A stretch of 64,000 nucleotides of DNA. Source: Anolis sagrei. Its lineage: Eukaryota > Chordata > Lepidosauria > Squamata > Anolidae. A program made the position numbers and the translations under genes. The stretch spans positions 51,476,866-51,540,865 of the forward strand of contig NC_090023.1 of NCBI RefSeq assembly GCF_037176765.1, read 5' to 3'. Shown here in pieces: positions 1 to 14,766 of this stretch (positions are counted from its first letter, which is position 1; each line of letters opens with the position of its first letter). The notes under the pieces were generated by a model. The model saw nothing but the letters and a program-made list of their open reading frames with translations. It was not told where the DNA came from and made no database searches.

Positions 1-391
1 AATCTACAGAACTTATCTTGTTTGTAACTTTGGAACTACCTATATAATTCACATCTTATTCAATTTTATTGTGTTTTTTCTTGGGATTGACTCTGACTTC
101 CATTTAAAAGAGTCCTTTATATTTTATGAGCCTATGATCAAGCATGAAAAAAGTTTTGCCAATGGAGAAAAATGTGGGAACACTTCAAAACCTGGAAGAG
201 CACAGTCATGGGTCATTTAAGAACCACACAATGTACAAAAATTACTACTAAAGACAAAGCTGGCATCTCTTCCAAATTACCATTTTGGAACTACCAGGGG
301 ACACTTACAGATGTACTCAATGCTTAAAACCAAGACTATTAAAAACTTTTCTTCTTGGAGCAGCTGCATAGTATTGTGTTAGTTTTTGTTA

Positions 392-4849
<4,458 letters not shown>

Positions 4850-4961
4850 TTATTTAGACTTATTATTCTATATGTAGATCTACATTTGTAATATCCCATT
4901 GATGCCAGTGACCTTTACATCTGTAAATCTGTTTAAGATCTTGACGCATGATAGCAATATA

Positions 4962-5248
4962 CAGCTTTAGTATCCATCATCCAAAATGTTTGGAACCAGA
5001 AGTGTTTTGGATTTTTTCAGATCTTGGAATACTTCTATCTGTATTTATTTTCATAAATGAGTTATCCTGGAGCTGGGACTTCAGTCTAAATAAAAATTTC
5101 ATTTATGTCATATAGACACCTGAAACATGTAGCTTGGAGGAATGAACTTTAATATTATTGTGCATGAAATAAAGTATGTGTGCATTGAACCATCAGAAAG
5201 CAAAGGTGCTATTATCTCAGCCACCCATGTGGGCAAATTTGGAGTGTT
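4962..5248. mobile_element. Tigger-like (Tc1/mariner) DNA element, truncated
   Basis: It begins after TA with a terminus resembling cagggttgagtatccctta, followed by aaaatgtttggaaccagaag and tgaaccatcagaaagcaaag. The same wording is familiar from a mammalian Tigger-related repeat. The right end is replaced by the SINE starting at 5249. Confidence 0.5.
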
Positions 5249-5684
5249 TTAGCACAGCTGGTGAATCACTACCAGCAATAGATCTTTTCCAACTGAAAGG
5301 TTGTAAGTTTGAACCTGGGTCAGGGTGAGCACCCAACCTTCAGCCTAGCTTACTGTCCACCAAAGAAGTTCAGAAACAGCTGTGAGCGGTGACTAGAGAA
5401 ATTAGGCACCGTTTAAGCAGGGAGGTATTTTACGGCACCATAAAAAAGCTGGTGATCAAAGAATAGGACAGTCTGTGATCAAAAGGCTCATCATCATAGA
5501 GGATGGAGTGACAGCACCCCCTGTGGCCAGAATCGAGCATAACCTCCAGGATGCAGAAGTTGGAAAAAGGCTGACACATGCCTGTCTGTCCTGTATGTCT
5601 AACAGCATTGAATGTTTCCTATGTATGTGTTCTGTGATCTGCCCTGAGTCCCCTTTGGGGTGAGAAGGGTGGAATATAAATGCT

Positions 5685-5722
<38 letters not shown>
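5249..5722 (+). repeat. tRNA-derived SINE with L2-type tail
   Basis: The tRNA-like head tttagcacagctggtgaatc has a B-box-like agtttgaacctggg. The body includes cagcaccccctgtggccaga, and the tail ctgccctgagtcccctt runs into an ATA microsatellite (5688-5721). It lies upstream of the RIOX2 start exon. Confidence 0.75.
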
Positions 5723-5726
<4 letters not shown>

Positions 5727-5959
5727 TTTGCATTCCAGATTACTGATTCTCAACCTGTACTAAAGCTGCATTCCTATACATAACTGTAGTGTTAAGTGTT
5801 AGATTGGGACTTGGCCCATGGAACTGGTCTCAAACCAATGATCTATCTGACAGAGCTGTTCTGAGAATCAAGAGGAGATAAGACTCATGGGTTCACTACC
5901 AATTTAAGCCTGGTAGAAGAAAAGTGGGATTCAAAAATTGATCAAAACACTTTAAGGAA

Positions 5960-6190
5960 GTTAAGTGCTATTCAGTTCAGTGAGAATTAGATCCTGCCTG
6001 GCCTTGGAAGCTAAGAAGGGTTAGCTCTGGTTATTACTTGGGTAGAAGTACCAGGTGCTACATGCGACATTTCTGAGGAATAAATGGGTAAAACCACTTC
6101 TGAGAATTCCTTGACTAGCAAAACCCTATGAAAAATTAATGAGGTCACCATAAGTTAACAGGCCCCTTGAAGACACATACATACACTCAC
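5960..6190 (+). repeat. 5S rRNA-derived SINE
   Basis: The head cctggccttggaagctaaga followed by ggttattacttgggt resembles 5S rRNA with its internal promoter. The tail ggccccttgaagacacatac is the saurian SINE tail. Confidence 0.75.
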
Positions 6191-6199
6191 ACAAAACAG

Positions 6200-8379
6200 G
6201 GTCAGAGTGCACAGCTGCATCAATGGGCCATCAAAAATGCATGTCTGTGGCTGAAGTGCAAGCCCACTTTACTAGTTAAACCAGACTTATCTCAGCTGAA
6301 GTAATTAGAAGTAACAGAGATGGCAGGGAGCAAAAATGAAAATCTCAGAGAAGGGCATATTCCCCTCCAATCATTCCCCAGAGCAAAAAAGGATACTGAA
6401 TGTTGATACATCACGAAGTGTCCATGCCTTAAGGGGGTTACCACTGCTTGAATTACTCCCTCCTAATACCTTTTTTGGCTACAGACTCACAGCTTGCCTT
6501 CTAGGTTTTGCAGGATTTGGAGGAAAGTGAGTCTCATCTCAACAGATGAGGGTCACCTCAGATCTTCAAGCCTCCATTATCTGATTGCATGCATGTTCGT
6601 TTTAAGATAAAGCTTTTAAAATGTTGTTTCGTTTGGGTTCCTGAGATCCCATGACATTTTCTGTGACAATGCTTATTGCCTGATGTCCTCAATCCACCTT
6701 CCCATTCTCTCTGACTGCCTGGTTTCAGCTTTTAAAGTGCCAGAAGAAAAAAACACCTCCTCTAAAAAAAATTGAGGTTTTTTTTTTAAAGACACTGCAT
6801 ACAATATAAAAAGGAGCACTAAGATGTGATGGGCACGTCACAATCATGCCATTTAACCACCAATGCAGCCCTCTGAGCAAGGAAGGTAATTCATAAAACA
6901 TCAGTGTTCTTTCCTGTCTGTAACATCTTAAACTAAATATTTTAATGGTTACCACTTTATGGCCCCCTGTGCTTAAAACTACTTAAGGGCTGCAGGAGCA
7001 CAGGACTAACAAGAATAGGCAGATGCCTGGCAAGAGAGAGACACAGAGAAAGAGCAAGGATTTGTTCTTCCCATCAATTTTAAAGTTGCCAGATCAAACA
7101 CTGAAAAGGCAAAGGAAGCTTACACAGCATTTGGAAACTGGATGTTTCATGGTTGTCTAGTGACTATCAGTCTTTCCAGAAGCAATTATTCCTGGCTTTT
7201 TACAGTATTTTAATTATTCATTCAGTGTACTTATATCTCACCTGTCATACGATTAGGATAGATAGACATTTCCCTGACCAGACAAAGAACAACTATCTTG
7301 GAAGCTACAAACAGAAAAGTCTTTTTGCCAGAGACAAAGCAGTGGCAATGTCACATCTGAACTGAGATCCAAATTTGGGAACCAATAAATACAAAACCCA
7401 TGCCTTTATACTGGTAGGGTAAACGCAGATATTGAAGGCCATGATATACATCTGAATGGAAATCCAAATCATCAGTGGGACGTGTGAACTACATCAAGTG
7501 ATACCATTACAGGGAGTGAGACTAAAATAACTACCCATAAAATTGTTGTTTCAGCACAAAAGCTTTTTTTTTTTAATCGCTGTAATTAGATATAAACTCA
7601 AAAACATTTTTCATAGCCTGGCTTCAATGTGTTGTGTCAATATACCTACAAGACCAAAACTTCCAATGTGCAATGAACTCTGATCAGAGCTGTCATTATT
7701 ACTAAATTACAATGACACTTCAAATCACATGATTGCACTTACTACAAGTGCATACTATCGTTTTTTGCTGCTGGTGTTCTTGTTTTGATTTTTTAATGAT
7801 TGCTGGTTTTGTCCATTTTTCTTGTATTTTAAGTTACAATATTGTGGTTTGGTCTGAGACGGGAGGAGCTCCATGGAGGTGACTCTATGAGTTAGTATAG
7901 TGGATAGCATCGGTTCCCATGACTCTACTGTAAAGCTTAAGTGAATTGACTGCAAAATGTACAAAAAATTAAGAAGCTGGAACATCCTTGAAGAGATAAA
8001 GTTTTGCTTTCAAAATGCACAACCCTGTGTCTTCAGGAACAGGATCATTGTGCCACCATCAAAACAAAGTTTTGCTGGCTGCATCTTTTCCTTTCCACCA
8101 TACGCCAGATAACACAGACCTCTATGTATTATACTTGTGGGTGCTATTTGAAAAATACAATAACAATGTCATATTACACCTAATTCTTTAACAAATTTCG
8201 TATTTTTATCAATCTGGTTATTTGTTTTGAGTAAAAGTGTGAATGTCAATATTCTGATGAAATTTCTTTATGTGCTTTTGAATTCATTTTGTGTTTCCTA
8301 TCAGCAAATTGAAAATCTATTCTGAAGACTTTAGCCCCTTCTTGATCACTTTCAAAAGAAATTGTAATCACGTATTACT
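6200..8379. other. No gene recognised
   Basis: Unique-looking, AT-rich DNA. Short open frames here show no family signature. It probably belongs to RIOX2 intron 1 if the 10.7-kb promoter is correct. Confidence 0.5.
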
Positions 8380-8380
8380 T

Positions 8381-8556
8381 CAGCACACTAGAGAAAAAAT
8401 CCACTTAAAATCCAGTTTCTGCCTCCTGCAGAATTCTGGTGTTTGTAGTTTAGTGAGGCTGTTAAAGGCTCCTCCCTATACTACAAACCCCATAATTCTG
8501 CAGGAGGCAGCAAACGGATTTTAAGTGAATTTTTTTCACAGTGTGATGAGGCCCTT
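8381..8556. mobile_element. Palindromic MITE, family 'hairpin-14k'
   Basis: The inverted arms hold cacactagag / cagtgtgatgag ends and inner arms around cctcctgcagaattctg. It shares its sequence with the larger palindrome at 14128-14412. Confidence 0.6.
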
Positions 8557-8861
8557 ATTAAATTAAAGGTATTTAAAAGTCAGCGGGAACCTGAAGCAAA
8601 TCTGGAATTATTGTTGAATTCAAAATGTCAAAAGGTAGAGATAAAGTATGAATACATTTTAATATTTGAAAGTCAAGTATTTTAATAGCATAAACAGTTT
8701 AGTTTGTAGATTTTTATATGTATTATTTTTCATTACTGTTAGCTGCTTCGAGTCCCCATAGCAAAAGAATTATGACCCTCCATTTTGCAGGCCTAGGTAA
8801 TTTGGGGTCCCAAGAAGACCAGAAAAAAAGTACAATATTCTTCTCCCCAGTTTCTCTAGTG

Positions 8862-8995
8862 CAGGCATGGGCAAACTTCGACCTTCCAGGTGTTTTGGAC
8901 TTCAACTCCCAGAATTCCTAACACTCGATAGGCTGTTAGGAATTGTGGAAGTTGAAGTCCAAACCACCTGGAGGGCCAAAGTTTGCCCATGCCTG
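8862..8995. mobile_element. Short palindromic hAT MITE with perfect 8-bp target duplication
   Basis: The ends caggcatgggcaaac / gtttgcccatgcctg are inverted. CTCTAGTG occurs at 8854-8861 and 8996-9003, a perfect 8-bp duplication as made by hAT transposases. Confidence 0.85.
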
Positions 8996-9870
8996 CTCTA
9001 GTGCCATCCATTTGGGCATTAATGCAATGCCAGGGCTCAATTCTGTGGAATAATAATAATAATAATAAACATTATTTGTATCCTGCCCTACAATTTCTAA
9101 CAGTCTACCAGCTGTTAGGAATTGTGGGAGCTAAGGTCCAAAACATGTGGAGGGCTGAAGTTTGCCCATGCCTGCTCTAGTGTCATCCATCTGGGAAATA
9201 ATGCACTACCAGAGCTCAATGCTGTAGAATAATAATAAAGTTTATTTTTATCCTGCCCTATCTTCCCGATGGGAACTCAGGGCAGTTAACAACATATAAC
9301 AGATATATTCAATGCCATATAATACAGTTGTGTAATACAAATCATGGGAGCTATAGGATGTATCTCCACCAGGCATGGGCTGTTAGGAATTGTAGGAGCT
9401 GAAGTCAAAAACAACTGGAGGGCCAAAGTTTGCCCAAGCCTGTGTAGTGTCATCCATCTGGGGATGTAGTACCAGGGCTCAATGCTGTAGAATAATAAAC
9501 TTAATTTGTTTCCTGTCCTATCTCCCCAATATGGACTAAGGGCGGTTAACAAGATATAATGGCAATATTCAATGCGGTATAATACAGCTGTATAGTACAA
9601 ATTATGCTATAGGATGCATCTACACCAGGTAGGCTGTTAGGAATTATAGGAGTTGAAAATCAAAACACCTGGAACCCATGCCTGCTGTACACTGTAGAAA
9701 AATTGCAGCAGGGCAGTTAACATATATCAGCAATATTCAGTGCCGTATAATACAGCTGTATAATACAAATTATGGGAGCTATAGGATGCATCTCCACCAG
9801 GCATGGACTGTTTGGAAGTTGAAGTCCGAAACACTTGGAGGGCTGAAGTTTGCCAGGCCTGATCTAAACT
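8985..9870. repeat. Degenerate tandem array of a MITE-plus-LINE-tail composite unit
   Basis: The junction gcctg-ctctagtg-catcca recurs at about 8991 and 9171, and in degraded form near 9438, 9680 and 9857 (spacing about 180-270 bp). Each unit joins a hAT MITE half, another MITE piece (gggctcaatgctgtagaat), an ATA tract and an L2-type tail (tatcctgccctatc). A re-copied insertion junction implies tandem duplication after insertion. Confidence 0.65.
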
Positions 9871-10002
9871 GTAAAATGAATGCAGTTTGCCATCACTTTA
9901 GCTTCCATGGCTCAGTGCCACAGAATGATGAGTTTCATCATTTGGTGAGGAACCTCTTTGGTCGAGACGGCTAAACACCATGTACAAAATCCCATAGCAT
10001 TA

Positions 10003-10255
10003 AGCGGAGACCCCGATGAAGCAATGGGTTAAAACCTTGTGCCGGCAGGACTAATGACAGACAGGTCAGAGGTTCAAATCTGGGGAGAGTATGGATGAGC
10101 TCCCTCTGTCAGCTCCAGCTCCCCATGTGGGGACATGAGAGAAGCTGCCCACAAGGATGGTAAAACATCAATCATCCAGGTGTCCCCGGTGCAACGTCCT
10201 TGCAGATGGCCAATTCTCACACAGTTTCTCAAGACGCTCCTGACACGAAAAGAAA
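10003..10255 (+). repeat. tRNA-derived SINE, family A
   Basis: The head caatgggttaaaaccttgtg, a B-box-like aggttcaaatc, the body gagctccctctgtcagctcc and the end gacgctcctgacacg are present. Other copies lie at 19775-20040, 47038-47432 and 56045-56170. Confidence 0.75.
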
Positions 10256-10394
10256 AAATACCATTGGCCCATGGAAGTTCAAAGAGTAGTTGAACTGGTT
10301 TTAACAACACAGTGCAGATGCACTCTGAGTCTGTTTATTCAGCCTGTGTTTTTCAAACTTTCTTTGATATATCCTTAAGAAAGCAAATGTGGGG

Positions 10395-10670
10395 TTTCTA
10401 GGCTGTAGAATAGGCCTGTGCAAACTTTGGCCCTCCAGGTGTTTTGGACTCCAACTCCCACAATTCCTAAATTGTGGGAGTTGGAGTCCAAAACACCTGG
10501 AGGGCCAAAGTTTGCACATACCTACTCTAGAATTAGTTGTTTGGCACCACTTCTGCTGCCATGCCTCCTTTAGAGTCTTCGGCCTTCTCTGCCACAGAGG
10601 CCACGGCATGGAGCCATGGGTGTTCAAAGTGGTGTCAAACCGCATTAATACTACAGTGTGGGTGCCACCT
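10395..10670. mobile_element. hAT MITE (second family) interrupted by another hAT MITE
   Basis: The pieces gctgtagaa before 10411 and ggcaccacttctgctgccat through aatactacagtgtgg after 10532 fit one squamate MITE. It is split by the element at 10411-10524. Confidence 0.5.
10411..10524. mobile_element. Perfect hairpin hAT MITE nested in another MITE
   Basis: Positions 10418-10465 and 10470-10517 are a perfect 48-bp inverted repeat with a 4-base loop (ccta). The flanks ctgtagaa (10403-10410) and ctctagaa (10525-10532) match at 7 of 8 bases. Confidence 0.8.
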
Positions 10671-10734
10671 TGAGAGCAGACACATCCTAGCCACGTTCTC
10701 CTCACTCCTCCCGAGAAACCAGACTTCCTAAGAC

Positions 10735-11160
10735 ACGTTTCTCACGAGCAGAGCGTGACACGGGTCCAGAAGCCAAGCCCCAAATGTCCAGCGCTGCTGC
10801 TACTCCTTCCTTCCTTTCTCTCTCTCTGAATAACTCTAAGGGGCGCCTCAGCCTACCACAGGCCCTGAGGCGCTCTAGCCTGCCATGCGACGCGCTTATA
10901 CAGACCTGACGCCTGGGAGGGAGGACGGCGTGAGGAGAAAGAAAGGGAGGAAAAAAGGAAAGAGTGGTTTCCTGTCAGAAGGAACCTCCTCTTCCTTCTT
11001 TCCCTCCCTCCCTCCCTCCCTCCCTCTCCCTCCCTCCCTCCCTCCTTCCCCCAGCCCAGCCCTCTGCTATGGAGGAGACTTGTTGCTTTTGCCCGCCTCT
11101 GACGAAATGGAGGGCGAGGCTTGGGATGAGGAGGAGGCGTCCCCTCACTCTCGCCTTCCT
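10735..11160 (-). promoter_or_regulatory. Putative RIOX2 promoter and non-coding first exon region (GC-rich, CpG-bearing)
   Basis: This is one of the few GC-rich, CpG-bearing stretches in the window. It lies about 6 kb upstream of the RIOX2 start exon on the gene's strand. CpG dinucleotides cluster at about 10740-10935 and are followed by a TCCC simple repeat (about 10995-11046). RIOX2 needs a non-coding first exon because its ATG exon begins 4 bases before the ATG. No transcription start or splice donor can be fixed from sequence alone. The assignment is inference. Confidence 0.4.
10995..11046 (+). repeat. TCCC simple repeat
   Basis: Near-perfect pyrimidine tetranucleotide tract inside the GC-rich region. 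Pro/Ser-rich frames across it are artefacts. Confidence 0.9.
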
Positions 11161-11396
11161 CTCATGCAAAATACACTTGAGTTCACATAGAACTGTATTT
11201 CCCTATCATTTTTGCATCCTACTCTCGCCTTTCCCTCCTGGAAATAGGCTTCAACTAGAACTGCATTTCCCACAATTCCCTCCCCAAATGGGCTGTGATG
11301 GGAGATGTAGGCCAAACAAACACTCATCTCTAACTGTGCTCCATTCCTGCCTAAAGGTTTCCCACTGACAATAATTCCAGTTATGTCTGGCTCAAG

Positions 11397-11870
11397 AAAT
11401 AGTTTTCTAAGATCTACAGAGACACTCGCTGGAACACCTCAGCAAGCGAGAGTCCAAAAGTGGCAGGCTCAAACCCAGAACCTCAATCAATGGCTGATAC
11501 TAAATGAGAGACTCCCCCCTGGGCACACAGAAAACTGAGCGACTTGGAAGGCGCTGAACAGACTGCGCTCTGTCACCAAGAGATGCAGAGCCAATCTTGA
11601 GAAATGGGGCTACAAAGTGGAATCCACGGCATGCGAGTGTGGAGAAGAGCAAACTACAGACCACCTGCTGCAATGCAACCTGAGCCCTGCTACATGCACA
11701 ATGGAGGACCTTCTTGCAGCAACACCAGAGGCAGTCCAAGTGGCCAGATACTAGTCAAAGGACATCTAATCAACTACCAAGCTTGCAAACTTTGTGTTCT
11801 GTTCTGTTTGTTTGTTTGTTTGTTTGTTAAAAATGCAATGCAACTGTTTGGTCTGCTCCTGACATGATAA
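11397..11870 (+). mobile_element. Non-LTR retrotransposon 3' end (possibly Vingi-like), copy 1
   Basis: One frame reads around GYKVES..CECGEEQTTDHLLQC then MEDLLAATPEAVQVA, a C-terminal cysteine/histidine motif seen in some LINE proteins. It ends cgctcctgacatgataaata. Clade assignment is uncertain. The copy is 5'-truncated and broken. Confidence 0.6.
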
Positions 11871-11875
11871 ATAAA

Positions 11876-12060
11876 TAATGTCTGGCTCTGGGAGTTGGTG
11901 CTCATCTCCATTTCTAAGCTGAAGAGCCAGCGTTGTCTGCAGACACCTCCAAGGGCATGTGGCTGGCATGACTGCATGGATCGTCATTACCTTCCTGCTC
12001 CCCGCAGGATCGCAAGACATCTAGGCATCCCCTGGGCAAAGTCTTCGTAGACGGCTGATT
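11876..12060 (-). repeat. tRNA-derived SINE, family B, partial
   Basis: The antisense tail (tctggctctgggagttggtg, ctccatttctaagctgaaga) corresponds to the 3' half of the copies at 20985 and 41485. Confidence 0.65.
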
Positions 12061-12225
12061 TTCTCACTCCAGAAGCGGCTTGCAGGCCTTACACCACTGG
12101 AGAAATTACACCACCTGACATCCACCGGGGAGTAGCAAGCAATAGTGAAAGGACCAAGGCAGTGACATCTCTGTTTGGATATCAGCCAGCACCTGTTTGG
12201 ATATCAGCCAGCACGCCAATGACTT

Positions 12226-12945
12226 AAATCAAGAAATAGTTTTCTAAGGTCTACAGAGACACTCGCTGGAACACCTCAGCAAACGAGAGTCCAAAACCCA
12301 GAACCTCAATGATTTTCCGGTCCCAATTCAAGGTGCAGGTTCTTACCTACAAAGCCCTGAACAGTTTGGGACCCGCCTACCTGCGTGACTGCATTTCTGT
12401 GTACGAACCCATACGATCTCTTCGATCATCTGGAGAGGCCCTGCTCGTGCTCCCACCTCCTTCGCAGGCACGATTGGTGGGGACGAGGGAAAGGGCCTTC
12501 TCGGTGGTGGCCCCCCAACTCTGGAACTCACTTCCCAAGGACATCAGATATGCCCCAACTCTGGCCTGAAAACATGATTGTTCCAGTATGCCTTCCCAGA
12601 ATAAGGAAAACTCTCAGCAATATGCCCTCAAAATGCACTTTACCACTGATTTAGGACTGACTGCGTTCCCCATCTCTCTTTGAAAAACCCTATCTGTTAT
12701 ATCCTACCTTGTTCATGCCCAGCATTATTTTTTAAATTTTAAATTATTACATTTGACCCAGCCATAGATTTTTAAATGCTTGTGTGTTACTGTTATTTAT
12801 TGTTATTTTTTGTTTATGTTATTTATTTTAATTTTTTATATTGATTGTTTTTGTTATTGCCTTTGTTTACTGATGTACTGTGGGCTTGGCCTCATGTAAG
12901 CCGCACCGAGTCCCTTGGGGAGATGGTAGTGGGGTATAAATAACG

Positions 12946-12991
<46 letters not shown>

Positions 12992-13050
12992 GCTGATACC
13001 AAATGAGAGACTCCCTTCCGGGCACACAGAAAACTGGGCGACTTGTATCC
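12226..13050 (+). mobile_element. Vingi-like LINE fragment, copy 2, split by an L2 insertion
   Basis: Positions 12226-12308 repeat 11397-11480 (gtctacagagacactcgctg, cagaacctcaat). The text resumes at 12987 (ggctgataccaaatgagaga). The split point holds the L2 end at 12309-12986. Confidence 0.6.
12309..12986 (+). mobile_element. L2-clade LINE 3' end
   Basis: The frame gives FKVQVLTYKALNSLGPAYL, then RSSGEALLVLPPPSQARLVG, the C-terminus of L2 reverse transcriptase ORFs. An AT-rich 3' UTR, ccgagtcccttggggagatg and an ATT microsatellite tail (12946-12988) follow. It is heavily 5'-truncated. Confidence 0.8.
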
Positions 13051-13232
13051 TAATAGGGGAGTTGGGCAGGCTTTCTCTCTCAGGTTACAAATCACTGGGT
13101 GGGAGAGAGATTTCGAGTGGGAAAACTGCCAGGCGAAAAAATATTAAACAACTCTATGTCTGTTTCCAGTCTTTACATAAACATTGCTTAGAGGAAAAAT
13201 ACACATGTGGTATCAGTGCAGGCTGAAACCCA

Positions 13233-13620
13233 GAACCCTAATCAATGGCTGATACCAAATGAGAGACTCCCCCCTGGGCACACAGAAAACTAAGCGACTT
13301 GGAAGGCACTGAACAAACTGTGCTCTGGCACCACGAGATGCAGAGCCAACCTTCAGAAATGGGGCTACAAAGTGGAATCCACAACATGTGAGTGTGGAGA
13401 GGAGCAAACTACAGACCACCTACTGCGATGCAACCTGAGTCCTGCTACATGCACAATGGAGGACCTCCTTGCGGCAACACCAGAGGCACTCCAAGTGGCC
13501 AGCTACTGGTCAAAGGACATTTAATAGAATACCAAGTCTGCAAACTTTGTGTTTTGTTTGTTTGTTTGTTTTTAATGCAATACAACTGTTTTGGTTCGCT
13601 CCTGACACGATAAATACATA
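13233..13620 (+). mobile_element. Vingi-like LINE 3' end, copy 3
   Basis: It repeats 11465-11870 with the same CECGEEQTTDHLL motif and ends gctcctgacacgataaatac. Confidence 0.6.
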
Positions 13621-13701
13621 AGTGCAATTCTTGGCAAACTTGAGGAATAATATATACTATTGAAACTACTGTAAATTGTTTTTCAGTAGATATGAATAGG
13701 T

Positions 13702-13755
13702 GGGCTGGTCCATGAAGTCACGAAGAGTCGGAAGCGACTGAACGAATAAACATGA
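13702..13755 (+). repeat. BovB/RTE 3' tail
   Basis: The sequence gtgggctggtccatgaagtc and agtcggaagcgactgaacga matches the 3' end shared by the BovB copies at 35495 and 40940. Confidence 0.7.
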
Positions 13756-14127
13756 ATAGGTTATAAAGGTCCAGGATATGGCTACCAGTATTTTAAAGAA
13801 ATGTAGTAATTGAAATTAGCTTGCATTGATTAAAAGTATATTTATATTTCACATAAAATCTCCACTGGGATGTCTTGCCTATTGTGAGTCATAGGATCTT
13901 TTAAAAATCACCCAAATCAGATTTGATGCAAGAGATGTGCCACCAGAAGTTACTTGAAGGATTACTAGAAAGAGTGGGAAGAGATAATTAGATGAAGGAC
14001 AATCTGAAGGACCATCAACAAATCCCTGTTGCCAGTTTCCTGATTTAAGGTGTTCCATACTTGGCCCTTGCAAGCCCAGTAGTATGGAGGCAATGTAGAT
14101 CATGAATATAACATGGGACACAAGATT

Positions 14128-14412
14128 AGCACCTCTCCTGCAGTGCTATGATGCTCTTTCTGGATCACCTGATATATTAAAACATCTAGGACCCCATCAT
14201 GCTAGAGAATGAATCCAGCAGAATTCTGTGGTTTGTTGTTTAAGGAGGAGCCTTTAACAGCCTCACTAAATTAAAAACCCCAGAATTCTGCAGGAGGCAG
14301 AAACCGGATTTAAAGTGGATTCATTCTCTAGTGTGATGAGGTCCTAGATGTTTCAATATATCAGGTGATCCAGAAGAGCACTGCAGTACTGTAGGAAAGG
14401 TGTGATGAGTCC
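14128..14412. mobile_element. Two-layer palindromic MITE
   Basis: The inner palindrome is about 14187-14346 (taggaccccatcatgctaga / ctagtgtgatgaggtccta). The outer arms add tctggatcacctgatatatt on both sides. The inner part matches the element at 8381-8556. It has no coding capacity. Confidence 0.6.
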
Positions 14413-14766
14413 TTAAAGATACAATGGAACTCAGTTGTTAGGATTTTGAGCATCAGATGTGACTTTGATCCTAGTCAGCTGCCTTCTTAAATACAGTAAA
14501 TCTTTAAATAGACATAACAAGTGGAAATCCCTACTTGGCAATTATCCACAAAGCTTTTTGTACAGAAATATTATGTGAATTATCATCATTGTTTATTTAT
14601 TTAGCACCATTATTGAACATGGTGCTTGATAAGTAAAAGAACAACAAAAAAGCAGTTCTCTGCCCTCATGTGTACAATCTAATTAAGACATAATACAAAA
14701 GGAAAATGGGATAGAAGTGCGAGAGAGAATTATGTCTAGCAGGTACTGCCGCTTCTTCTCTCCTTA

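Noticed and set aside
5960-6060. 5S rRNA-like sequence
   Set aside because: Head of a 5S-derived SINE, diverged and followed by the SINE tail, not a 5S gene.
10885-11368. Pro/Ser-rich frames in the GC-rich region
   Set aside because: They cross the TCCC repeat. There is no domain and no exon support.
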